A stretch of DNA of 8,298 nucleotides from Acidobacteriota bacterium (GCA_012963185.1 DTWD01000059.1:1-8298), one strand, 5' to 3'. Positions 1 through 6,722 are shown, counted from the stretch's first letter. Made by a program: numbers and translations. Notes: generated by a model from the letters alone, not told the origin.

Positions 1-251
1 GGATTGTGATTAGAAGCCAGTGGGACAATAATCGCGGCATCATCGAAATTATCGACAATGGCGCTGGAATGTCGGATACCGACCTGAGCCGCACTCGTGA
101 AAGTGGGATTGGTTTACGAAATGTCGACGAACGACTGCGCGTTATCTACGGTGAAAACTACCACCTCCAACTCGAAAGCGTGCTTGGTAAAGGAACCTGT
201 GCACGAATCACAATTCCGGAGTTAATCGTTGAGCAACGCGCAACGGCTTAA
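1..251 (+). CDS. Sensor histidine kinase, C-terminal ATPase end (5' partial), LytS/YehU type
   Basis: Only the last 82 or so residues are present; the gene begins before the window and the first complete codon is at base 3. The piece is the end of a GHKL (HATPase_c) ATP-binding domain. It shows the G1 box IDNGAGM and the G2 box GIGLRNVDERL, followed by the late G-K-G-T that closes the fold. The spelling GIGLRNVDERL, and pairing with a LytTR regulator immediately downstream, are typical of the LytS/YehU (His_kinase PF06580) group, in which an inner-membrane sensor autophosphorylates a histidine and passes the phosphate to its regulator. The sensor domain, phospho-accepting histidine and N box lie outside the window, so the signal cannot be guessed. 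The 3' end overlaps the regulator gene by 23 bases, which suggests translational coupling. Confidence 0.9.
   Translation, partial: IVIRSQWDNNRGIIEIIDNGAGMSDTDLSRTRESGIGLRNVDERLRVIYGENYHLQLESVLGKGTCARITIPELIVEQRATA
218..221 (+). promoter_or_regulatory. Ribosome binding site deciding the TTG start of the response regulator
   Basis: GGAG lies 7 bases before the TTG at 229, inside the end of the kinase gene. An in-frame TAA at 223-225 rules out any earlier start, so this TTG is the only sensible start that keeps the whole receiver domain. Confidence 0.65.
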
Positions 252-1044
252 TAAACCAATCCGGGTTGTCGTTGCTGACGACGAAGAGCCAGCCCGAAAC
301 GAACTGTGCTTTCAGCTTGAACAAATCGACGAAGTTGCAATCATTGGTCAAGCCGCCGATGGCATCAAAGCCTTGCGCCTGATTGAATCGCTAAAACCAG
401 ACATGGTTCTACTTGATATTCAGATGCCAGGTTTGACTGGGTTCGAGGTTGCCCGAGAACTAGTTCTCCAGAAAACCGACTCACACGTAGTATTTGTAAC
501 CGCATATGACCATTACGCGATCGAAGCTTTTGAAATCAACGCGGTTGACTACCTCCTGAAACCAGTGGAACCGGTACGACTTCGACGCACGTTAGAACGG
601 GTACAAAACCTTCAGCGTACTGATTCCCTAAAAAACACCACAGCTAAAACCTTGACGGCCAAAGAGCTTGAGCATATTGGCAAATTCATGGCCAACCGCT
701 ATAGCCATTCCGATTCCATTGCGGTCAAAGTCAATGACAAATTAATCTTGGTGCAGTCGGATGAAATCGTATTTATCTCTTTGGACAACGACGCGATCGA
801 AATTGTTACTCGCAACTTGCGTGGCTTCTCAAACTGTCGGACACTCGATGAACTTCAATCGCATCTTGATCCCTCGCTGTTTTGGCGAGTTCACCGATCC
901 CATGTCGTAAACATTCATAAAATCAAGGAAATACTTCGTCGATTGAGCAGAAACTACGTTCTAATAATGACTGACCCAAAACACACACAGATTCCAGTCA
1001 GTCGAACACAAACGAAACGCCTCCGCGACTATCTCAAACTATAA
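229..1044 (+). CDS. LytTR-family response regulator (REC + LytTR)
   Basis: This 271-residue protein is a DNA-binding response regulator and the probable partner of the kinase just upstream. The receiver domain spans about residues 11-128. It has the acidic pair D17-D18, the phospho-acceptor D63 in LLDIQMPG, T91 in FVTAYDHYAI and the conserved K111 in YLLKPVEP. A linker of about 35 residues leads to a LytTR DNA-binding domain at about 163-268, with the signature FWRVHRSHVVNI at 218-229. LytTR proteins bind direct repeats as dimers when phosphorylated. The start is a TTG with a GGAG 7 bases upstream, and the gene overlaps the kinase by 23 bases in another frame. lepB follows 13 bases after the stop and probably shares its transcript. 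The targets are unknown. The family call is secure; the physiological role is not. Confidence 0.95.
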   Translation: MSNAQRLNKPIRVVVADDEEPARNELCFQLEQIDEVAIIGQAADGIKALRLIESLKPDMVLLDIQMPGLTGFEVARELVLQKTDSHVVFVTAYDHYAIEAFEINAVDYLLKPVEPVRLRRTLERVQNLQRTDSLKNTTAKTLTAKELEHIGKFMANRYSHSDSIAVKVNDKLILVQSDEIVFISLDNDAIEIVTRNLRGFSNCRTLDELQSHLDPSLFWRVHRSHVVNIHKIKEILRRLSRNYVLIMTDPKHTQIPVSRTQTKRLRDYLKL

Positions 1045-1057
1045 TTACTTCGAGACC

Positions 1058-1723
1058 ATGGACAATCGAATGGACAACCAATTAAACGATGACGCCGACC
1101 CATCACCTAGCCGCCCTGCATGGGTAGCCGAGGCGGTTAACGAAACGCCTAAAAAGAGGGACCCGAGCAAAGCCGAAGTTCTCTTGCACCGTCCGACATT
1201 GGCTCGCAGAATTGGCGAAGAATTTATCGCGTGGTTTAAAACCTTTGCCTCAGCAGCGGTCTATGCCTCGCTCATCGTTACGTTTGGCTTTCAAGTCGCA
1301 CGGGTCGAAGGCAAGAGCATGGAGCCTACTTTACAAGACCAAGACCGCCTCATCGTCAATAAGGCCGTCTACCAATTCTTCGACGAGCCTCAACCGATGG
1401 ATATCGTCATGCTCTACTACCCAAGAGACCCGGACAAATCATTCGTCAAACGAATCATAGCGAAAGAAGGCGATACCGTAAGGATCGAAAATGGTCAAGT
1501 ATTCGTAAATGAGGTTCCACTCCCTGATAGTTTTGTGCCCCCGGAGTTCCGTAGTCACGACAATCATGGGCCAGAAGTCGTCCAAGAATCCTACTACTTT
1601 GTAATGGGGGACCATCGCAACAACAGTTCAGACAGTCGCCACTGGGGACAGGTACCCCAAAAATACGTCATTGGAAAAGTGCAATTGCGGTGGTGGCCAC
1701 TCGCTGATGCAACTTTATTCTGA
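1058..1723 (+). CDS. lepB: Signal peptidase I
   Basis: The product is the inner-membrane serine/lysine protease that removes signal peptides from exported preproteins (family S26). It has 221 residues. A charged, proline-rich, probably disordered cytoplasmic region (1-60) precedes one hydrophobic anchor at about 62-80. Next comes the box GKSMEPTL with nucleophile S87, then SFVKRIIAKEGD with general base K131, and the late box GDHRNNSSDSR at 184-194. All catalytic landmarks are present and in order, so the enzyme should be active. A single anchor is usual outside the enterobacterial type, which has two. Either the ATG at 1058 or the in-frame ATG at 1070 could be the start; neither has a strong ribosome site. 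It follows the two-component pair by 13 bases and probably shares its transcript. Its last 9 bases overlap the convergent acyl-CoA synthetase gene. Confidence 0.95.
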   Translation: MDNRMDNQLNDDADPSPSRPAWVAEAVNETPKKRDPSKAEVLLHRPTLARRIGEEFIAWFKTFASAAVYASLIVTFGFQVARVEGKSMEPTLQDQDRLIVNKAVYQFFDEPQPMDIVMLYYPRDPDKSFVKRIIAKEGDTVRIENGQVFVNEVPLPDSFVPPEFRSHDNHGPEVVQESYYFVMGDHRNNSSDSRHWGQVPQKYVIGKVQLRWWPLADATLF

Positions 1724-3532
1724 CGAAATATAAAGCTGGTCAATCACCGAACCCCACCGCTCGACAATTACCCGTCGCTTCAGTTTTAGAGTAGGTGTTA
1801 ACTCACCTGTAGCAATACTAAATTCCGCTGGCAAGATTGCCCATCTCTTGATCTGCTCATGACGCGGTAACTGCCCATTCACTACTTCCACAACATCACC
1901 AAACAATTGCGTGACATGAGGCAGACCAACAATATCTTTTAGTAGGGTTTTCTCTGGATCTACATCCGGAATCCTCAGTGCGAGCGCATCCAGGTCCGGC
2001 ACTAGCACAGCAACGATATACGGCCTTCGGTCACCAATCAGCATCGCCTCCGAAACGAGAGGTGATCGCTTGAGAGCCGCCTCGATAGGATTTGGTGCGA
2101 CATTCTTGCCGCTTGCGGTAATGATTAACTCTTTTTTGCGATCAGTGATCGTTAAATAGCCACCTTCATCGAGAAAGCCGATGTCGCCAGTACGAAACCA
2201 CCCATCCTGAATGGCTTCATCCGTCGCACTCTGCTTCCGGTAGTAGCCACACATAATATTGGGGCCTCTGGCTAGAATTTCTCCATCGTCCGCAATACGG
2301 AGCGTAACCTGCGGAACGGCGATTCCAACAGTTCCCAATTTCTGGCGCCCTTCCGGATTAATAGTTAATACCGGCGCTGTTTCAGTTAAACCATAACCTT
2401 CGAGAACTGGTATGCCTATAGCGAACAAAAATTCAGCCACCTCCACTGACAACGGTGCGCTTCCAGATACAAAAAAGCGAATACGTCCGCCAAGTCTCTC
2501 CCGAACCTTAGAAAGAACTAACCGGTCCGCTAATGGTCTTTGAACTCTCGTAGACCACGACGCCGTGCGACCGGCCAGCAGCGCCTGTGCTGCAGTATGC
2601 CCAACACCAACCGCCCAGTGAAACAGTCTTTGCCTTAAAGGTGGACTTTCAGCAACCGTTGCATAGATCTTCGCATGTAGTTTCTCAAACACACGCGGTA
2701 CGCCGGTCATAATAGTAGGCTTTACACGCTGTAAATCACGGGCAATCGTCTCAAGGGATTCCGCGAAAGTCACCGTTAGACCTTTATAAAGAAATAGCAT
2801 GACCGCTGTTCGCTCGAATGCATGACTAAGAGGCAAAAACGACAACGCTTCGTCGTCTGAATCTAGTTTTATGACAGCATCAACGTCATTGATATTGCTC
2901 ATAATGTTCCCGTGACTCAACATGACACCCTTAGGTTCGCCGGTCGTACCAGAGGTATAAATAATTGTCGCCAAAGCGTCACTGGTAATAGCCATCGCGA
3001 GTTCCTTGTAGATGCGCCCAAGACCATCGCCAGAAATTAATCGCTGGTGACCACGGGCTTGCAAGGAATCGAAGTTGAGAATTTCTCGTTCTAATTCATT
3101 GTTAGATTTCCGAGGATCCATGACAACGACAGCACGTAAATTCGACAACTCCGCCCACACGGAAATGATTTTCTCTGCCTGCACGTCGTCCGCCACTACC
3201 GCTACCCGTGCACTCGAATCCGCCAAGATGTACCGCATTTGAGCTGCAGGTAAAGTCGGATAGATGGGAACCGACACGTAGCCACCAGTCAGGATCGCGA
3301 AGTCTGCAATAATCCATTCGGGTCTCGGATCAGACACGATAGCAACCCGATCACCACACTCAACACCAAGAGTACCAAGTCCAAGACTAAGGTCCCGGAC
3401 TTGATCAAAAAACTCTTGACTGGAAAGCTCTTCGATCTTCTCTGTTTGGCAACGACGCAACAGAAGCGGCTTCGGGTAACGTCCAGACACGTGGAACGGT
3501 ATCGCCGCCAAAGTGGTAATGGATTCGGCCAC
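1715..3532 (-). CDS. Long-chain fatty acid--CoA ligase (AMP-forming, FAA1/FadD15 type)
   Basis: This 605-residue ANL-superfamily enzyme activates a fatty acid to acyl-AMP and then to acyl-CoA. The core motifs are all present: the P-loop YTSGTTGEPKG at 192-202, YGLTE at 380-384, GWFRTGD at 444-450 and the hinge region DRKKELIITASGKN at 464-477. The C-terminal TPTLKLKRR at 580-587 includes the probable catalytic lysine K583. The length and the TPTLKLKR ending fit the FAA1/COG1022 branch of long-chain acyl-CoA synthetases better than classic FadD. The start is a GTG with AAGGAG 10 bases upstream, only 5 bases after the moaC stop, so it is the last gene of the rex-moaC operon. Its product could feed beta-oxidation or, speculatively, lipid remodelling with the acyltransferase encoded nearby. 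The chain-length preference cannot be read from the sequence. Confidence 0.92.
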   Translation of the reverse strand: MAESITTLAAIPFHVSGRYPKPLLLRRCQTEKIEELSSQEFFDQVRDLSLGLGTLGVECGDRVAIVSDPRPEWIIADFAILTGGYVSVPIYPTLPAAQMRYILADSSARVAVVADDVQAEKIISVWAELSNLRAVVVMDPRKSNNELEREILNFDSLQARGHQRLISGDGLGRIYKELAMAITSDALATIIYTSGTTGEPKGVMLSHGNIMSNINDVDAVIKLDSDDEALSFLPLSHAFERTAVMLFLYKGLTVTFAESLETIARDLQRVKPTIMTGVPRVFEKLHAKIYATVAESPPLRQRLFHWAVGVGHTAAQALLAGRTASWSTRVQRPLADRLVLSKVRERLGGRIRFFVSGSAPLSVEVAEFLFAIGIPVLEGYGLTETAPVLTINPEGRQKLGTVGIAVPQVTLRIADDGEILARGPNIMCGYYRKQSATDEAIQDGWFRTGDIGFLDEGGYLTITDRKKELIITASGKNVAPNPIEAALKRSPLVSEAMLIGDRRPYIVAVLVPDLDALALRIPDVDPEKTLLKDIVGLPHVTQLFGDVVEVVNGQLPRHEQIKRWAILPAEFSIATGELTPTLKLKRRVIVERWGSVIDQLYISSE

Positions 3533-3537
3533 GCAGG

Positions 3538-4035
3538 CTAATCTCCTTCAAACAAACCAGACCGGCCACCAGACTTCTTAATTAGACGTATGGAACCAAT
3601 CACTATTGTTTTATCGAGAGCCTTCATCATGTCGTAAACGGTGAGCGCCGCAACCGACACAGCCGTTAAGGCCTCCATCTCAACCCCAGTTTGAGCCGAT
3701 GTTCGAACAACCGCTTCAATTTCATAGCCATCTTTCCTGGCAACAAACTGGATATCTACTTTTAACAACATCAGAGGATGGCACAAGGGAATCAATTCAG
3801 CAGTTCGCTTTGCTCCCATCACCCCTGCAAGCCGCGCTGCCTGAAGCGGGTCTCCTTTGGCAACACGCCCGGACCGAATAGCGGCGAGAGCCGCTCTCCC
3901 GATCGTAATCCGTCCGCGAGCAACGGCAACTCGTTCTGTAACAGGCTTCTCACTAACGTCGACCATGCGAATAGCACCATCAGCATCCACATGACTCAAT
4001 CGAGTCCTTGTACGAGAATGACTTCGTCCACCCAT
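3538..4035 (-). CDS. moaC: Cyclic pyranopterin monophosphate synthase MoaC
   Basis: MoaC works after the radical-SAM enzyme MoaA in the first stage of molybdenum cofactor synthesis. It converts 3',8-cyclo-GTP to cyclic pyranopterin monophosphate in the cytoplasm. The 165 residues match the usual length. Family landmarks in order are LSHVD at 13-17, the glycine-lysine stretch around K60-G61-D62, AKRTAELIPLCHPL at 75-88 (H86), TGVEMEALTAVSVAALTVYDM at 116-136 and KSGGRSG at 154-160. By family alignment K60, H86, D135 and K138 should be active-site residues. The usual YDMCKA reads YDMMKA here, a mild change. The ATG lies 14 bases after the rex stop with only a weak purine-rich ribosome site. No moaA, moaB, moaD or moaE is in the window, so the pathway must be completed elsewhere. 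Confidence 0.96.
   Translation of the reverse strand: MGGRSHSRTRTRLSHVDADGAIRMVDVSEKPVTERVAVARGRITIGRAALAAIRSGRVAKGDPLQAARLAGVMGAKRTAELIPLCHPLMLLKVDIQFVARKDGYEIEAVVRTSAQTGVEMEALTAVSVAALTVYDMMKALDKTIVIGSIRLIKKSGGRSGLFEGD
3543..3548 (-). promoter_or_regulatory. Ribosome binding site for the acyl-CoA ligase, within the end of moaC
   Basis: Read on the minus strand, AAGGAG sits 10 bases before the GTG at 3532 and overlaps the last codons of moaC (the E-G of its terminal EGD). This supports the GTG start and coupled translation of the two genes. Confidence 0.6.
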
Positions 4036-4049
4036 AACTTTTCTCTTGC

Positions 4050-4697
4050 CTAATTCCCGCCACTATCAAGTGTGGCTAAATAAAAAGACAGACTCTCAAG
4101 CGAGACAGTAAGGTCAACGCTCTTAAGTTTGACGTCATCCTGTACACGCAAAGTACCGGGCGAAAAATTCAGCACTGCTTTTATTCCAGCCCGCACAACT
4201 GTTTTGACTACTTGCTGCGCTGATGCCGCCGGTACCGCAATGACCGCTATCGTTATATTTTCACGGCGGGTAACCTTACGCAATTCACGTATGTCGTAAA
4301 TTTTGACTCCACTGCGAGAAAGCTGTCCAACTTTGTTATGCAACGTGTCAAACAACGCCACAATTCGAAATCCCTCTCGTCGAAATCCAGGGTAATCTGC
4401 CAATGCAAGTCCAAGATTCCCGGCTCCCATAATTGCGACTCTATGGTTGCCGTCCAGTCCGAGTATTGTGTATAGCTGGCGGCGTAAATCCTTCACCACA
4501 TACCCCACGCCCCTGACGCCCAAGTCACCAAAATGAGCCAGATCTTTCCGGATCAAGGCCGCATTCAAACCAAATTGATCTGCAAGAACCTTCGAAGATA
4601 CCGTCTTGACATCTTTCTCCTCCAACTCAGTTAAGAACCGAAGGTAAAGAGACAGCCTGTTCGTTGTCAGCTCAGAGATCTGATTCCGCATCAACAT
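4050..4697 (-). CDS. rex: Redox-sensing transcriptional repressor Rex
   Basis: Rex dimers repress fermentation and respiration genes and release DNA when NADH rises relative to NAD+. The 215-residue product has the N-terminal winged helix (about 5-75) with the wing signature RKDLAHFGDLGVRGVGY at 50-66. A Rossmann domain follows, with the dinucleotide loop GAGNLG at 91-96 and a domain-swap helix near the C-terminus (SLSFYLA, 202-208). Length and architecture are standard. The ATG at 4697 has no ribosome site; the predicted transcript start lies only about 17 bases upstream, so the leader is very short. In-frame alternatives are the TTG at 4694 and the ATG at 4691. It is the first gene of a minus-strand operon with moaC and an acyl-CoA ligase. 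The promoter overlaps a possible Rex operator half, suggesting autoregulation. Confidence 0.95.
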   Translation of the reverse strand: MLMRNQISELTTNRLSLYLRFLTELEEKDVKTVSSKVLADQFGLNAALIRKDLAHFGDLGVRGVGYVVKDLRRQLYTILGLDGNHRVAIMGAGNLGLALADYPGFRREGFRIVALFDTLHNKVGQLSRSGVKIYDIRELRKVTRRENITIAVIAVPAASAQQVVKTVVRAGIKAVLNFSPGTLRVQDDVKLKSVDLTVSLESLSFYLATLDSGGN

Positions 4698-4720
4698 TTA
4701 ATGTAAAAGTGAGGCTCGCG

Positions 4721-4749
4721 ATTCTACGGCGCTGTATTGTATGGGTCAA
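4721..4749 (-). promoter_or_regulatory. Sigma70-like promoter of the rex-moaC-ligase operon
   Basis: On the minus strand, TTGACC (4749-4744) and TAGAAT (4726-4721) are separated by exactly 17 bases. Each hexamer matches the consensus at five of six positions. Transcription would begin near 4714, leaving a leader of about 17 bases before the rex ATG. Confidence 0.65.
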
Positions 4750-4759
4750 GCCTTAACAA
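4742..4759. promoter_or_regulatory. Candidate Rex operator (one strong half-site) between divergent promoters
   Basis: The 18 bases TGGGTCAAGCCTTAACAA fit the 7-4-7 layout of the general Rex site TTGTGAA-N4-TTCACAA. The right half TTAACAA is a full match allowing the known G/T alternative; the left half matches at only 4 of 7 positions. It covers the -35 of the rex promoter and most of the -35 of the divergent promoter, where a repressor could block both. This is inference from one good half-site. Confidence 0.3.
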
Positions 4760-4783
4760 ACCCAAACACCTGCATGCTAAGAT
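4753..4783 (+). promoter_or_regulatory. Promoter of the secreted Ig-like protein gene
   Basis: TTAACA at 4753-4758 and TAAGAT at 4778-4783 are 19 bases apart. The -10 is preceded by TGC (4775-4777), an extended -10 element that tolerates a long spacer. Transcription would begin near 4790, which makes the ATG at 4741 unusable and supports the start at 4810. Confidence 0.45.
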
Positions 4784-4790
4784 GCGGTAC

Positions 4791-4796
4791 AAGGAG
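4791..4796 (+). promoter_or_regulatory. Ribosome binding site supporting the ATG at 4810
   Basis: AAGGAG ends 13 bases before the ATG at 4810. The spacing is longer than ideal, but no other start with a signal peptide has a better site. Confidence 0.4.
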
Positions 4797-4809
4797 CAGA
4801 ATTATTCAA

Positions 4810-5949
4810 ATGATACTGGGCCACAAGGCATGGCTAGTGTTCGTAGTGACGGCGTGCCTCTCCGGTACATTCGCTTCGTCTCAAACAATTCGCCGGTCAG
4901 CTAGTATCGAAGCATTACAACAACATCGCTTTTTTTTTCACCGTGAAGAAGTCGTAGTTATCACCGACGTAATAGCCGAAGGCGTACTGACGTGGCTCGT
5001 AAGTGAAGATGATACCAGGCGAATTCTCGCACTTGACATTCCGCCATTACCAGTTGGTGCACGGGAGCGCCTCGAAATTATCGGGACTTTTTATGACGTA
5101 GGACGTCTAGACGAAGAAGACCCCAGATTATCCGGCCTTCCCATTACGCAAATTTCACAACAATTGCTTCACAAAAGGTGGCCGGGGGTAGGCGAGCTTC
5201 CGCTTATCGTCGCCAGTTCAACCAGACCTGCTCTTGATCCTGACGTCACAACCCTTCGTAATATTGTCCTAGAACCTCAGCGTTATATAGATAAAGGTGT
5301 AACCGTTACGGGTCGTTTTCGTGGGCGAAACCTGTATGGTGATATGCCCGAAGCACCAGAAACCAGTCGGTGGGATTTTGTTTTACATTCGGTCGATGCG
5401 TCAGTATGGGTGGTAGGAAAAGAGCCGAAGGGAGACGGCTTCGAACTCGACATCATGGCTCGCGTAGACACCGGTAAATGGCTTGAAGTTACCGGTGACG
5501 TTCTTCTCGAAGACGGAATGATCTTGATTGAAGCTGGGTCGCTCACGTTGTCAAGAGCTCTAACCAACCGCGCTGCTTCAGTAACGACATCAGATGCGCC
5601 GAGCCTACCACCTCCTGAAGTGATATTTAGTGCACCACTCGCCGACGATATTGATGTCCCTGAGGACAGCACCGTCCGCATCCAGTTCTCACGAGATATG
5701 GACGAAGTCTCCTTTAATGAGCATGTCAAAGTTCGTTACGCAGGCATTGCAACACCAGAATCAAGCCCTGACACCGTAATCACATTTGAATTATCGTACC
5801 GAAGAAGAAATCGTGTGCTCGAGATTAGATTTAATGAAGAACTTGAGCGATATCGGAACGTTTCTGTCGAATTAACAGACGGTATCACTGCAAGCGATGG
5901 TTCTCCGCTATCACCGTGGATGCTGTCGTTTTTTGTGGGTGGTCAGTAG
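4810..5949 (+). CDS. Secreted protein of unknown function with OB-fold-like and SbsA-type Ig-like domains
   Basis: I take the ATG at 4810 (379 residues). It starts directly with a signal sequence (MILGHKAWLVFVVTACLSG), whereas an in-frame ATG at 4741 would add 23 residues and lies upstream of the predicted transcript start. Cleavage could follow A22 (signal peptidase I). Alternatively V13-T14-A15-C16 fits a lipobox, which would make it a lipoprotein. Residues about 45-105 and 145-250 are beta-rich and alternate like OB folds; the second contains DKGVTVTGRFRGRNLYGD and GKWLEVTGDV. A proline-rich linker (265-270) leads to an Ig-like domain at 270-379 of the SbsA/Big_5 kind, with VRIQFSRDMD and a closing GITASDGSPLSPW. 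From memory, similar proteins occur widely in Acidobacteriota, but I know no assigned function. It likely sits in the periplasm or on the outer membrane. It is divergent from rex, and its last 65 bases overlap the convergent acyltransferase gene. Confidence 0.8.
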   Translation: MILGHKAWLVFVVTACLSGTFASSQTIRRSASIEALQQHRFFFHREEVVVITDVIAEGVLTWLVSEDDTRRILALDIPPLPVGARERLEIIGTFYDVGRLDEEDPRLSGLPITQISQQLLHKRWPGVGELPLIVASSTRPALDPDVTTLRNIVLEPQRYIDKGVTVTGRFRGRNLYGDMPEAPETSRWDFVLHSVDASVWVVGKEPKGDGFELDIMARVDTGKWLEVTGDVLLEDGMILIEAGSLTLSRALTNRAASVTTSDAPSLPPPEVIFSAPLADDIDVPEDSTVRIQFSRDMDEVSFNEHVKVRYAGIATPESSPDTVITFELSYRRRNRVLEIRFNEELERYRNVSVELTDGITASDGSPLSPWMLSFFVGGQ

Positions 5950-6691
5950 CGTTTCCCAACAATAATTCCAGCGCCGACCGTGTTTTCCGTATCAAAGTAT
6001 TCCGTTCGGTAACTTCAAGTCCATTGGTCTCTATTGGCTCACCAATCTTCACAGTAACAGTCACGGGGTTAATCACCAGGCTCCCCTTCTCCATCGCTGC
6101 TCGAGCTCCACTTATAGCGACAGGAACGATGGGGGCTTGTCCCCTAATAGCCATTAGGAAACCACCTTTTTTGAATGGAAGTAGTTCACCCGTACGACTA
6201 CGAGTTCCCTCCGGAAAGATCATGAACGAATCACCATTCGCCAACGCCATAGCCGCCTGTTCAATAGCCTTAGAACTCTGCTCAACATTACGACGCTCAA
6301 TTGGCACGAATCCTGCCATGTCAAATGCGTTGCGAAGCACAGGGATTGCAGCTCGTAATTCGGACTTGTACAAGATCTTAAGCTTGGGGTGGATAGCAGC
6401 TAACGCCATATAGACGATAGGTGGCTCAAGGTTACTACTGTGATTAGCGCAGTAGACTGCGCCTCGTGATCTCTGCACACACTCGTAGCCATCAATCTTC
6501 ACCTTGATGCCAACCACAGCCAGCCCTAGCCGGACACCGCCACGCCCTAGCATGTACAGCACACCGGGCGAACGAAAAATTAAGGCCAAAAGCATCCCTA
6601 CAGGAGCCAGCAGCAACACCCAAAGGGAGACGCTGACATATGCGACCAAAGAACGAACAATTGAAACTAAATTGCGGAACAACTCCGCCAC
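5885..6691 (-). CDS. 1-acyl-sn-glycerol-3-phosphate acyltransferase-like protein (PlsC family)
   Basis: The product is a membrane acyltransferase of the PlsC/LPLAT fold, probably adding the second acyl chain to lysophosphatidic acid. It has 268 residues. A hydrophobic N-terminus (about 16-40) is followed by block I NHSSNLEPP at 83-91, block II GFVPIERRN at 127-135, block III FPEGTRSRTGELLPFKKGG at 159-177 and block IV APIVPVAISG at 186-195. Block I is normally HX4D; here the acidic residue is glutamate, H84 to E89. The family call is safe, but the exact acceptor lipid is not certain. The start is a GTG 31 bases after the carD stop with a weak ribosome site; an in-frame stop upstream and the absence of better starts support it. 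It is probably cotranscribed with carD. The non-conserved C-terminal tail is encoded within the overlap with the secreted-protein gene. Confidence 0.88.
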   Translation of the reverse strand: MAELFRNLVSIVRSLVAYVSVSLWVLLLAPVGMLLALIFRSPGVLYMLGRGGVRLGLAVVGIKVKIDGYECVQRSRGAVYCANHSSNLEPPIVYMALAAIHPKLKILYKSELRAAIPVLRNAFDMAGFVPIERRNVEQSSKAIEQAAMALANGDSFMIFPEGTRSRTGELLPFKKGGFLMAIRGQAPIVPVAISGARAAMEKGSLVINPVTVTVKIGEPIETNGLEVTERNTLIRKTRSALELLLGNATDHPQKTTASTVIAENHRLQ

Positions 6692-6722
6692 GCGTCCAAG
6701 GATTAAGGATGAATGGTGCTAA

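Noticed and set aside
3699..4053. Two plus-strand open frames antisense to moaC
   Set aside because: They are shadows of moaC, whose motifs are unmistakable; neither has recognisable domains.
4741..4809. Longer start (ATG at 4741) for the secreted protein
   Set aside because: It lies within the rex promoter and upstream of the predicted plus-strand transcript start. It adds 23 unconserved-looking residues before the signal sequence, and no ribosome site precedes it.
5283..5729. Minus-strand open frame of 148 codons inside the secreted-protein gene
   Set aside because: The product is serine/threonine/arginine-rich with no motif, and the opposite strand encodes a structured protein.
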